The position numbers and the translations under genes are program-made. From CAWHPS01 sp963831235 (GTDB lineage: Bacteria > Fibrobacterota > OXYB2-FULL-49-7 > JAEUSG01), in contig CAWHPS010000002.1 in assembly GCA_963831235.1 (NCBI GenBank), positions 1 through 34,859 of the forward strand: a DNA stretch of 34,859 nt. The letters run 5' to 3'. The notes beneath the pieces are model-generated. The model saw only the letters and a program-made list of their open reading frames with translations. It searched no databases and was not told where the DNA came from. This document shows, piece after piece, positions 17,066-24,590 of the stretch; position 1 is the first letter of the stretch; the number at the start of each line of letters is the position of its first letter.

Positions 17066-18199
17066 ATGATTTCAACGCCATGCACTTTTATCGAATACTT
17101 CCAAGACATACCGGACCCACGCATAGAACGTAAAAAACTCCACAAACTTATCGACATAATTGTTGTCTTGGTATGTGCTACCCTTTGCGGCGCCAAGTCA
17201 TTCGAGGAAGTCGAATTATTTGGCAACGAGCGAATAGAGTGGCTTAAACAGTTTCTTGAACTCAAAAACGGCATTCCATCGCATGACACTTTTGGGCGGG
17301 CCAGTGCCTTGCTAAATCCGAAAGACTTTCAAGAATGCTTTATAAAATGGGTTGAGGCGTTACGATTGCCGAAACAAAATGAAGTAATTGCAGTCGATGG
17401 AAAAACCGCACGGCGTTCATTTGATACCAAGGCCGACCGAAATGCTATCCATGTCGTTAGTGCCTGGGCAGCAGAAAATAACTTGGTACTGGGGCAAATA
17501 AAGGTGAATGATAAATCCAACGAAATCACCGCTATCCCTGAATTGCTGAATATGCTCATGGTGAAAGGATGTATCGTCACTATCGATGCAATGGGTTGTC
17601 AAAAAGCTATTGCCGACAATATTGTAACCAATGGCGCGGATTATGTTCTCGCCGTTAAAGAAAATCAACCGAGCCTGTATGAACAAATCCGCAACCGCGT
17701 AGATACTGTCGTGGTGGATGGGTTGAAAGATGTGGCCCATGACACGTATTCAACAGAGGATAAGGGACATGGTCGCGAAGAGCATCGTGAGTATCATGTT
17801 ATCGATGATATTACCTGGCTAAAAAATAAGGAACAGTGGCGATCATTGTCTGCTATCGGTGCTGTTCACTCCATAAGGAAAACAAAAAAAGCAGAGCAGA
17901 CAGAAATACGGTATTATATTCTCAGTCGTAAAATGTCGGCAAAACAGTTTGGTCAGGCAGTACGCAGTCATTGGGGAATTGAAAACAAATTGCATTGGAA
18001 TCTGGATGTGTCTTTTAGAGAGGATGACTGTCGCATTAGAAAATCAAATGCACCAACAAATATGAATGTAGTCCGGCATGTCGCTATAAATCTATTGAGA
18101 CAGGAAACATCAATAAAAGCCAGTATCGTACGCAAACAATTAAAAGCAGCTTTGAGCACACAATATTTGGAGCGCATCCTTGGAATCGTTAAATTTTAA
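17066..18199 (+). CDS. ISAs1-family transposase
   Basis: A 377-residue DDE transposase, full length for the family. The N-terminal DUF4338-like/DDE_Tnp_1-associated part (FIEYFQDIPDPRIERKKLHKLIDIIVVLVCATLCGAKSFEEVE, in pieces) precedes the catalytic domain. The catalytic triad is D111 in VIAVDGKTARRS, D174 in IVTIDAMGCQ and E306 in SHWGIENKLHWNLDV. AAGGGGG eight bases upstream is a good ribosome-binding site. No frameshift or stop is seen, so the element may be active; the perfect target duplication points to a recent insertion. Confidence 0.96.
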   Translation: MISTPCTFIEYFQDIPDPRIERKKLHKLIDIIVVLVCATLCGAKSFEEVELFGNERIEWLKQFLELKNGIPSHDTFGRASALLNPKDFQECFIKWVEALRLPKQNEVIAVDGKTARRSFDTKADRNAIHVVSAWAAENNLVLGQIKVNDKSNEITAIPELLNMLMVKGCIVTIDAMGCQKAIADNIVTNGADYVLAVKENQPSLYEQIRNRVDTVVVDGLKDVAHDTYSTEDKGHGREEHREYHVIDDITWLKNKEQWRSLSAIGAVHSIRKTKKAEQTEIRYYILSRKMSAKQFGQAVRSHWGIENKLHWNLDVSFREDDCRIRKSNAPTNMNVVRHVAINLLRQETSIKASIVRKQLKAALSTQYLERILGIVKF

Positions 18200-18212
18200 T
18201 GCGATTGCCCTG

Positions 18213-18222
18213 GGTTTGGGGC
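18213..18222. repeat. Target-site duplication of the IS, right copy
   Basis: GGTTTGGGGC follows the right terminal repeat directly and matches 16688-16697 exactly. Confidence 0.95.
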
Positions 18223-18640
18223 TAATGTGGATGCATATGTGGGATTTGGAAATGGGACATATATAACAAATGGAAATAACTCTCGTTTATTTAAGGATAG
18301 CGGATCGCTTTATCTAAGTTTGGGGATGAGTATAGAAAGCAATAAGAACATTACAACAATTAAGAGGTTAGGGGTTGGGTACCTATGGAATTTCTATATT
18401 GGCTACATAACGGCAGGTGGCAAGACAATTTACACAGATTCTATCGGTAACAATAAGGTTTATTCCGTATATCTAAAAGGAGCTGACATTAAGATGGAAG
18501 TTGGACCAAGGATCAGTTTTTATATGACAAAGTCTGTTATATTGGATATAGGGGTTAGAGCTATAGCAGGTGGAATAATAGCAGAAAGTGGATTCAATTT
18601 CTATGCATATCCTGACATATTTCTTACATTTGGCTTGTGA
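18223..18640 (+). pseudogene. Exported/outer-membrane protein, 3' part (split by IS)
   Basis: Continues the frame of the gene beginning at 15352 once the IS and one duplication copy are removed. The sequence is beta-barrel-like, with alternating strands and glycine turns (YVGFGNGTYITNGN, GSLYLSLGMSIES, LGVGYLWNFYIGYITAGG, MEVGPRISFYM, FYAYPDIFLTFGL), and ends in an aromatic/hydrophobic strand. A GTG at 18227 could restart translation but has no ribosome-binding site. Confidence 0.8.
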
Positions 18641-18783
18641 TAATAGATCCATGCTTCCAACAAACGCAACAGCGGCTGCCATATCGCAAGTGGCAGAAAC
18701 CCAAGTCGTATTTGAAAATGCTATCTTCGTGTTAACCACAAATGTTGAAACTAGCACAGAACCAATCCTTTTTCGGAGGAAAG

Positions 18784-19188
18784 ATGAAATACCATTCACA
18801 AGCAACTGGACCAGATAAGACAAGTTTCAGAACTGGCTTTGCAAAAGCAATTTCAATCGCAACCACTACTGATGGCAAATCCATCTTAATACTAGCAAAC
18901 GGCCTTAACAACCAGCAGGGCCTTTATAATGACATACTTGGGCCTGATTTTGTAAAACAGCTAAGCAAAAGCAAACACATTCTCTATCATGGCATAAATA
19001 TCTATCTTGAGACAGAGCGCATCACATCGGCATTTCGAAGAGGGGTGATTTTTGCTGCTTATATTTCATCTTCCCTACTCCAGAAGGCTCTCATTGATTC
19101 GAGAGGCACAGATGTAATATACCTACCATGGTCGGCACATGAGCTTGCAACCTATTGCGCTGTTCACACCGATTCTGGAATCCTATGA
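18784..19188 (+). CDS. Hypothetical protein (134 aa)
   Basis: I chose ATG 18784 because CGGAGGAAAG lies directly upstream; a longer frame from 18742 lacks such a site. The protein (MKYHSQATGPDKTSFRTGFAKAISIATTTDGKSI...) has mixed alpha/beta character, no signal peptide and no membrane helix. I recognise no family. It stands alone between the split exported-protein gene and the MORN lipoprotein, with a palindromic repeat just downstream. The 143 bases before it hold no gene. Confidence 0.6.
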   Translation: MKYHSQATGPDKTSFRTGFAKAISIATTTDGKSILILANGLNNQQGLYNDILGPDFVKQLSKSKHILYHGINIYLETERITSAFRRGVIFAAYISSSLLQKALIDSRGTDVIYLPWSAHELATYCAVHTDSGIL

Positions 19189-19207
19189 AGATGCCTGTTT
19201 GGCCAGC

Positions 19208-19225
19208 CCAACATTCTCGGGTTGG
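19208..19225. repeat. Left-half copy of intergenic repeat (CCAAC/GTTGG hairpin)
   Basis: CCAAC and GTTGG form a small hairpin; the surrounding CAGCCC(C)AAC...CGGGTTGGTA(C/T)T(A/G)ACGC is shared with 21209-21236. It lies between two genes. Confidence 0.6.
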
Positions 19226-19259
19226 TACTAACGCTTGTTTGGAAGGAGGTTATTTAACA

Positions 19260-19307
19260 ATGAAACGCATAATGATATTTTCTTTTAGAAAGGCTAAAGA
19301 ACCATGA
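19260..19307 (+). CDS. 15-residue leader peptide overlapping the lipoprotein start
   Basis: AAGGAGG at 19243-19249 precedes ATG 19260, which opens MKRIMIFSFRKAKEP and stops at TGA 19305-19307. That stop overlaps the ATG of the next gene (ATGA at 19304). The strong ribosome-binding site therefore belongs to the leader, and the lipoprotein is probably made by translational coupling. Confidence 0.5.
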   Translation: MKRIMIFSFRKAKEP

Positions 19308-20299
19308 ATCATCCAAAATACTTTACTGTCATTACAGTAATTATTATCCTACTTGTTGGGTGTGCTAAAAAAGAAATCAGGGAGACAAAATATGATAGTG
19401 GGCAATTGAAGGAACGGTATTCCGTTATTAAAGATGAGAATGGAAGTTATCTTTGGGATGGCCAATATACTTGTTGGTATGAAAATAGCCAGGTAAAAGC
19501 AACTGGTGCTTATAATCGCAAACCAAGTAACAGTGCAATTGATGATGCTGGGATACCTAAAGGGAGCAGAGATGGTGCTTGGTCATTTTGGTATGAAAAC
19601 GGCCAAAAGAAAGAGGATGTTTTTTATAAGGACTACAAAGAGGAGGGTGTAAAGACTTCTTGGTATGAAAATGGTCAAAAAAAGGAAAGGTTCACCATTA
19701 AAGGCGCTGGATTGGATGGATTGTATACCACATGGTATGAGAACGGACAAAAGAGTGAGGAGGTTCTTTTCAAGGCAGGGGAAGAGAATGGGGTTTGGAC
19801 TTCCTGGTACAAGAACGGTAAAAAGAATGAAGAAGTTACTTATAAAAATGGAAAAAAAGAAGGGTTAAAAAATACCTGGTATGAAAGTGGCGCAAAGAGG
19901 GTTGAAGTCTCCTGCAAAGACGGGAAAGAGCAAGGGTTAAGAACCGGATGGCATGAAAACGGGCAGAAAGAATCAGAAGTCACTTATAAGGATGGAAAAA
20001 AGGAAGGGCTGGAGATTTCTTGGTATGACAGTGGGGAAAAGATTGCAGAAGTCAACTACAAAGAAGACAAAGAGGAAGGGATTATGATCTGGTGGCATAA
20101 AAACGGTCGGAAGGAATCAGAGTGCACTTATAAAGGAGGTCAACAGGATGGGTTATTTACCTCTTGGTATGATAACGGTCAGAAGGAGTTGGAACTTTCT
20201 TTCAAAAACGGGAAACCGGAAGGATTGCGGACCGAGTGGTATGAGAATGGCAGGGTGAAAGAAAAACGCGTTTATAGAGATGGGATACAAATAAGATAA
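19304..20299 (+). CDS. Lipoprotein with MORN-variant (YwqK-like) repeats
   Basis: A 331-residue protein with a lipoprotein signal ending LLVGC (Cys20). The rest is about 12 repeats of 23 residues around WYENGQKKEEVTYKDGKKEG, the MORN-repeat variant annotated in databases as YwqK-family antitoxin; that label is weak and does not by itself show a toxin-antitoxin role. The lipobox and lack of a +2 Asp suggest an envelope location. Such proteins are often associated with polymorphic-toxin or cassette-borne loci. No toxin gene is recognisable beside it. It is translated from a leader overlap. Confidence 0.85.
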   Translation: MNHPKYFTVITVIIILLVGCAKKEIRETKYDSGQLKERYSVIKDENGSYLWDGQYTCWYENSQVKATGAYNRKPSNSAIDDAGIPKGSRDGAWSFWYENGQKKEDVFYKDYKEEGVKTSWYENGQKKERFTIKGAGLDGLYTTWYENGQKSEEVLFKAGEENGVWTSWYKNGKKNEEVTYKNGKKEGLKNTWYESGAKRVEVSCKDGKEQGLRTGWHENGQKESEVTYKDGKKEGLEISWYDSGEKIAEVNYKEDKEEGIMIWWHKNGRKESECTYKGGQQDGLFTSWYDNGQKELELSFKNGKPEGLRTEWYENGRVKEKRVYRDGIQIR

Positions 20300-20346
20300 A
20301 TATTTCCGACACCGTTAATTCATTTTCTTGGAGGGAATAGAGGTCT

Positions 20347-21003
20347 ATGAAATGGGAAGGAATAAATCCTGGTTCGCTGGTGTCGCTGGATAGCATCCTT
20401 CGTGCTTGGATAAAAACCAACAGAAAGTTCGTAAAAGCTTGGGCGCCCGATGTTCCATGGAGATATAATGAACGGGCCTCCCTTTCAATACTAGCCGGAG
20501 CTATTTGGAGAAAAGGTGGTTTAGCCCTCGAAGAATTTACAACAGAAAAAAGACCATGGAGATTGCATTCAAAAAGATTGAGCAAAATTTATCGCTGGGG
20601 CCGTTCAGATTTTTATTTCGAACTCGGTGAATTGGAATGTGAAATAGAAGCTAAATTTTACCGACCAAAGATTGGAAAGATTAATGACAAGATTGAAACC
20701 ATTCAGAAGTGCTTGCTGAAAAAGCTCGAAAAGGCCGTTTGCGATGTCTCCAGGAATCGTCGTTACGATAAGCGACTCCGATTGGGCTTGCTCATCGTTA
20801 CCCCCTTTGTTCCCTATGCTTCACTTAAAGGTGATTCGCATAAACATATAGGGCTTTGGATTAATGCAGCTAAAAATATCGCAAAAACTGCCTCCGCATG
20901 GTATTTTCCGAAAGAGCTTGAGTTTGGACAATTTATAAATAGCCGACATCGAGAGCATTTCTTTCCAGGTATCCTTGTGCTATTTAGGAAAGCCAGCAAT
21001 TAA
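20347..21003 (+). CDS. Hypothetical protein, possible PD-(D/E)xK nuclease fold
   Basis: A 218-residue soluble protein. The stretch RSDFYFELGELECEIEAKFY has an Asp followed by E-x-K (EAK) on a predicted strand, the spacing of PD-(D/E)xK nucleases; the following helix-rich part (KIETIQKCLLKKLEKAV) and strand LRLGLLIVTPFVPY would fit the fold. This is a motif-level suggestion. No known restriction partner adjoins it. It begins 47 bp after the MORN lipoprotein and may be co-transcribed with it. Confidence 0.55.
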   Translation: MKWEGINPGSLVSLDSILRAWIKTNRKFVKAWAPDVPWRYNERASLSILAGAIWRKGGLALEEFTTEKRPWRLHSKRLSKIYRWGRSDFYFELGELECEIEAKFYRPKIGKINDKIETIQKCLLKKLEKAVCDVSRNRRYDKRLRLGLLIVTPFVPYASLKGDSHKHIGLWINAAKNIAKTASAWYFPKELEFGQFINSRHREHFFPGILVLFRKASN

Positions 21004-21040
21004 TGGTATAAAAATATTCAACATTAAAAGCGGATAAAGA

Positions 21041-21055
21041 TGCACGGCGGTTAGT
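21041..21055. repeat. Short copy of TGCACGGCGGTTA repeat
   Basis: TGCACGGCGGTTA occurs here and at 22399 and 24074, where it extends into a longer shared block. It sits 40 bp after the stop of the 20347 gene. Confidence 0.5.
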
Positions 21056-21113
21056 AATCGTGTATTTTGGTACCGCCGAAAAGGGATTGGTACAAGAAAA
21101 AGCAAAGAAAAGA

Positions 21114-21161
21114 CCGGCGCTGGGATCACTTAACTGAAAAGCACAAGTCGTAATGCGCCGG
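21114..21161. repeat. CCGG-type hairpin 3
   Basis: CCGGCGC (21114-21120) and GCGCCGG (21155-21161) enclose AACTGAAAAGCACAAGTCGTAAT, in which AACTGAAAAGCAC is identical to the loop of hairpin 1 at 15159-15171. Confidence 0.75.
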
Positions 21162-21212
21162 AAATGCTGACACCGCGGAGGCTTGGCACGCGGGCAAGAT
21201 CGCGGTGCAGCC

Positions 21213-21326
21213 CCAACTATCGGGTTGGTATTGACGCGCGCAAAGAGGGCAACAAATAGATATTTTGGACTTTGTTGCCTTTAATATAAAGCTCGCTGGA
21301 CGCTCGCAGCGCGCGCAACACAACCC
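21213..21326. repeat. Large imperfect palindrome upstream of rhaM
   Basis: GGGTTG...CGCGCGC at 21222-21241 pairs with GCGCGC...CAACCC at 21311-21326. Nested inside are a GGCAAC/GTTGCC stem and CGCTG/CAGCG. The left part matches 19208-19236, the right part matches 15053-15090 and 21865-21900. No gene is seen between 21004 and 21446. Confidence 0.6.
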
Positions 21327-21380
21327 GCCGCTGTAATTGCCAAAGCAATTAAGCGAGATGAAAATATGATGATGAAGAAA

Positions 21381-21423
21381 CCGGCGCCTTTCTCAATTTA
21401 AGCATATGGTATAATGGCGCCGG
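21381..21423. repeat. CCGG-type hairpin 4 with embedded TATAAT (possible rhaM promoter)
   Basis: CCGGCGCC (21381-21388) and GGCGCCGG (21416-21423) flank a loop ending in GGTATAAT, a perfect -10 hexamer located 31 bp before the rhaM ATG. No convincing -35 is present. The hairpin could act as an operator around the promoter. Confidence 0.55.
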
Positions 21424-21446
21424 AATAATTAAAAGAAGGAAGCGCT

Positions 21447-21761
21447 ATGATTCGCAAATCATTCTTGATGACAGTAAACCCGGGATTCGAAAAGGAATAC
21501 GAAAAAAGACATAATCCTATTTGGCCAGAACTTGAAAAGACGCTCAAAGATCATGGTGCGCATAATTATTCTATTTATTTACTCCCCAAGACGCACCAAT
21601 TATTCGGTTATGTTGAGATTGAGGATGAAAAAAAATGGAACGCCATTGCGTCAACGCCGATATGCAAGAAGTGGTGGGCCCATATGAAAGACATAATGCC
21701 GACAAATACGGATAATAGTCCGAAATCAGTAGATTTGAAAGAGGTGTTCCACATAGATTGA
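21447..21761 (+). CDS. rhaM: L-rhamnose mutarotase
   Basis: A 104-residue protein of full family length: MIRKSFLMTVNPGFEKEYEKRHNPIWPELEKTL has the conserved His (KRHNPIWPEL) and the family phrases NYSIYL, LFGYVEIED and KKWWAHMKDIM. RhaM interconverts the alpha and beta anomers of L-rhamnose before isomerase action and is cytoplasmic. AGAAGGAAG precedes the ATG. No other rhamnose gene is in the window, so here it is a stand-alone, cassette-like gene. Confidence 0.93.
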   Translation: MIRKSFLMTVNPGFEKEYEKRHNPIWPELEKTLKDHGAHNYSIYLLPKTHQLFGYVEIEDEKKWNAIASTPICKKWWAHMKDIMPTNTDNSPKSVDLKEVFHID

Positions 21762-22052
21762 ATGCTCACATATTACTGCGTCCCTTGAGGGCAAGTAGAT
21801 CAGCTAAAAAAAGAGTGGTATAAAATATGAGTTATGTTTTTTTGGATTTGATGTAAAAGCTTGCTTGACGATTGTAGCGCACACAATACAACCTGCAGTT
21901 AATATTTAAAAAAATAACAGGGAGCCCCTTTCAAGGGGCGGACGGGAACACGACGAAACGGACTGCCAAGGTAATGGCAGGCCGTTTTGGCGTGTAGGGT
22001 GGGCGGGGTTAAATTTGTGCCTGCCGGAGTGAGTGTGTAAACACGAACGAAG

Positions 22053-22325
22053 CCCCCACCCCATTCTTGCGCAAAAACCGATCAGGCGGCACACGCAGCA
22101 CCGCGAAAGCCAAGGACGGATTGAGCGGGGCGATAGTGTGACGCCGAATTGTAAGCCCCTTAATCCCCCAAAACCGGCCGCCAAAGGCCGCAGAGCGCCT
22201 CCGGCGCCTCTTTTGCGGCCAATGCGGACGGAACCACTGAATAAATGATTTTGGGGTTGTAAGGGGGTTTGGGGGAAAAGGGGCGTTCCGAATAAAACGG
22301 TTTTTGCGCAAGAATGGGGTGGGGG
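22053..22325. repeat. Element bounded by a 28-bp perfect inverted repeat
   Basis: Arms at 22053-22080 and 22298-22325 (CCCCCACCCCATTCTTGCGC... and its complement) are exact inverted copies around a 217-bp GC-rich core. The core holds a further hairpin (GGCCGCAGAG...TTTTGCGGCC, about 22185-22219). The open frames across it are short, Pro-rich and read like non-coding GC-rich DNA. No duplication was found directly outside the arms. The rest of 21762-22474 holds only repeat fragments. Confidence 0.75.
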
Positions 22326-22398
22326 TTGCAGGCCTCCAAATGAGTGAATGAAGGACGCGGGAACGCGGACGGAATGAGCGGCAAATCAGCGGTGCGAA

Positions 22399-22451
22399 TG
22401 CACGGCGGTTAAATATGAAGCGGCCTGCAGGAATGCGGGATGCAGACAATT
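22399..22451. repeat. TGCACGGCGGTTAAATATG repeat, copy A
   Basis: A block of about 53 bp shared with 24074-24127, differing at a few positions. It lies just beyond the 3' end of the minus-strand propeller gene. Confidence 0.75.
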
Positions 22452-22474
22452 TTAAAGAGAAGAAAGCAAGACCC

Positions 22475-23695
22475 TTATTTTGTCAGTATCATCTTGTTGA
22501 CCATGCTCCTGCCGTTTGCTTCAAGCTTGTAGAAGTAAACGCCCGAATTCAAACCATTGGCGTTAAAATTCACACTGTGTTTTCCGGCGGCTTTGAACCC
22601 GTCGATCAACGTTGAAATCCGCTCGCCTTTGGTATTGTAAACAGTCAGTTTCGCCGTTCCTGCCCGAGGCATGGCAAAGCTTATCGTGGTATTCGGGTTG
22701 TATGGATTGGGGGTATTTTGCATCGATTCCGCGCCGTTCTCCAACGTGGAATCGTCTTCAACGGCGCTGGGGTCCGAGGTGGCATAATTCATTCCTGTGG
22801 CGGGAGTATACCACATTTTGTAAACGGAGCCATCTTTTATGACGGCTTGGGTGCCGGCGCTGGACAGGCAGACGCCTGATTTCACCCAGGCAATGCCGTC
22901 TGATGAAGTAGCATAACCTACTGAGATTACACTGCCGTTGTCCGCGGCATACCACATTTCGAAGCCCGTGGCGGTTTCAAGGACGCAAGGAAATGCCGCT
23001 TTGGCGGATTCAAATGTTCCGGCTGCGCCAATATCAATCACCGCACCATTGGCCCCGCCTCCGGGCACATACGTCCAGTTGATTCCATCCGGTGATGTCG
23101 CGTAAGCAGTTGTCCATCCGCTGAGCAAATAACGCGTATACCACATGTGATACGTATTGCCGGATTTTACAACCGACGGCGTAACCAATGCGAGCGCGCC
23201 CGAACCATCCGCTGTTCTGTCGAAAACGCTTTTATCCGCATTGGGTCCGTCAACTCTTGTCCAGACTGTGCCGTTGGTGGAGGTGGCGTATCCGATATTC
23301 CCGATATTCGGCCCGCTTCCCCAATACCACATTTTATAGGTGTTGCCGTCTTTTATCACGGCGGCCTGACCGGCTTTTGTGTTGTCAAACCTGGTATTGT
23401 CGTGGGAGGGAACAAGTACGGCCGAATCTACCAGTGTCCAGGTAGTGCCATCAGGGGAAGTGGCGTAGCCGATTTGCTCCACATTCGCGCTGTTTTTCCT
23501 GGTGTACCACATCTTATAGGTTGAACCGTCCAGGAGAATCATAGGATCGTATATGCTGGCAGCGGTCGGGTCCAGGGTGGAACCAGCAACGGGATTGTTT
23601 GCGTAATTGGTCCAACTTGTCTGACCAAAAGAAGCGGTTGCCGACAGCAGCAGACAGACAGCCATGCACAGATAACGTCCGGGAATCTTTTTCAT
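22475..23695 (-). CDS. Secreted five-bladed-propeller protein with T9SS sorting domain
   Basis: A 406-residue protein with signal peptide MKKIPGRYLCMAVCLLLSATASFGQ. Five blades repeat the phrase YKMWYT...IGYATSPDGTTWT, the arrangement seen in five-bladed glycoside-hydrolase-like propellers (GH32/43/62/68/130 superfamily). No complete acidic catalytic triad could be assigned, so it may bind rather than cleave glycans. The C-terminus (NTPNPYNPNTTISFAMPRAG, LTVYNTKGERI, LNSGVYFYKLE, VNKMILTK) is a type A T9SS sorting domain. It stands alone, flanked by repeats. Confidence 0.88.
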   Translation of the reverse strand: MKKIPGRYLCMAVCLLLSATASFGQTSWTNYANNPVAGSTLDPTAASIYDPMILLDGSTYKMWYTRKNSANVEQIGYATSPDGTTWTLVDSAVLVPSHDNTRFDNTKAGQAAVIKDGNTYKMWYWGSGPNIGNIGYATSTNGTVWTRVDGPNADKSVFDRTADGSGALALVTPSVVKSGNTYHMWYTRYLLSGWTTAYATSPDGINWTYVPGGGANGAVIDIGAAGTFESAKAAFPCVLETATGFEMWYAADNGSVISVGYATSSDGIAWVKSGVCLSSAGTQAVIKDGSVYKMWYTPATGMNYATSDPSAVEDDSTLENGAESMQNTPNPYNPNTTISFAMPRAGTAKLTVYNTKGERISTLIDGFKAAGKHSVNFNANGLNSGVYFYKLEANGRSMVNKMILTK

Positions 23696-24073
23696 CTTTG
23701 CCCCCTTTTGAAGTATTGGTTGAATGAATAATAAATCTAAACACGGATAGGAATTTTGATCTTTATCTGCTCGTAAATCAAGATCGCGAAAAACCTACGC
23801 ATTCCACATCGGAAATTACCCTGGTTTGCCCAGCCATCATTCCTATACTCTCTTTGTGTTAAGAATATAGACCCTAAGACGCATGAAATTCAAGGAATAA
23901 GATAGGGATCACTTCAACAAGCTCAGTGCAAGCCGCCACGGCGTTTCCGCTGGAAATTTTAATCATTGTAACATATATGGGCTTTGGCGGCCCTTCGATA
24001 CGACCGCCATTAGACGGTCTACACCTCGATAGGCTCGGTGCATCGCTTAGGGACCGCCAATACGTTAGGGGGT
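23696..24073. other. Non-coding spacer with short repeat fragments
   Basis: No convincing gene. It contains CTTCAACAAGCTCAGTG and a related CTTCGATA...CTCGATAGGCTCGGTGCA, resembling the widespread CTTCGACAAGCTCAG-type intergenic repeat, and several CCGCC/GGCGG complementary pairs. Confidence 0.5.
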
Positions 24074-24127
24074 TGCACGGCGGTTAAATATGAAGCAGAC
24101 CGCAGGACTGCGGGATGCAGGACAATT
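24074..24127. repeat. TGCACGGCGGTTAAATATG repeat, copy B
   Basis: Second copy of the block at 22399-22451, again just downstream of the 3' end of a minus-strand gene (HEPN). Confidence 0.75.
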
Positions 24128-24155
24128 GTCTTTGGGAGCGCTTGGCCTTTTTCGC

Positions 24156-24590
24156 TTAGTGTGATTCTTTTATCAGCTTTCCGGCTATTTCAATCATGTT
24201 TCCGGCGTCACTGATAACGAGAAGAGCATCTTTTTTACTGTAAATGCTTTTGTAATCCGCTGATTCCCGCAGATCCATTGCTACGGCAAACTTATCGTAA
24301 TATTCCGGCGGGACAAGTTCTTTATCTATATACAATACCTTGAGAGATTCACGTAAGCAGCGGTGGCTTTTTTCCCGGAACTTTTTTAGAAAAAGAAGCG
24401 AGCGTACAGCATGGAAAAAGGCGTAATATCCCTGAATGGTTGCCCATTTGAAGCCGCCTGATTCCAAGCTCTCGTTAGCAGCCTTAAGATCATTCTTACC
24501 GATTTCCAATTCCTTATTAACCATATCAGGGCCAACATTGAACGGCACGATTTTACCCATCTCAATGCATAATTTATAACTCATCGCCAT
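24156..24590 (-). CDS. HEPN-domain protein (putative toxin of HEPN/MNT pair)
   Basis: A 144-residue, all-helical protein with the HEPN pattern: DLKAANESLESGGFKWATIQGYYAFFHAVRSLLFLKKF followed by REKSHRCL, in which Arg and His could be the RNase pair, although the spacing is shorter than the common R-x4-6-H. HEPN proteins of this type are paired with MNT nucleotidyltransferases and act as RNA-cleaving toxins or as their regulators. Its start overlaps the end of the MNT gene by 17 bases, which implies coupling. Confidence 0.85.
   Translation of the reverse strand: MAMSYKLCIEMGKIVPFNVGPDMVNKELEIGKNDLKAANESLESGGFKWATIQGYYAFFHAVRSLLFLKKFREKSHRCLRESLKVLYIDKELVPPEYYDKFAVAMDLRESADYKSIYSKKDALLVISDAGNMIEIAGKLIKESH

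Larger units (their letters stand above)
16698..18212 (+). mobile_element. ISAs1-family insertion sequence with passenger gene (1515 bp)
   Basis: The ends are inverted: CAGGGCAATCGCATTAAAAT starts the element and its reverse complement ends it at 18212. It is flanked by an exact 10-bp duplication of the host gene, which fixes both borders. Inside are a 377-residue DDE transposase (plus strand) and a divergent 79-residue AbrB-like protein, with a 26-bp palindrome between. At about 1.5 kb it is longer than typical single-gene ISAs1 elements, the difference being the passenger gene. Confidence 0.95.

Noticed and set aside
18473..18823. Minus-strand 116-residue ORF
   Set aside because: Antisense to the 3' part of the split exported-protein gene, which is restored exactly by removing the IS.
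22009..22449. Overlapping ORFs in the GC-rich inverted-repeat region
   Set aside because: Low-complexity, Pro/Arg-rich translations without ribosome-binding sites; the region is explained by inverted repeats.
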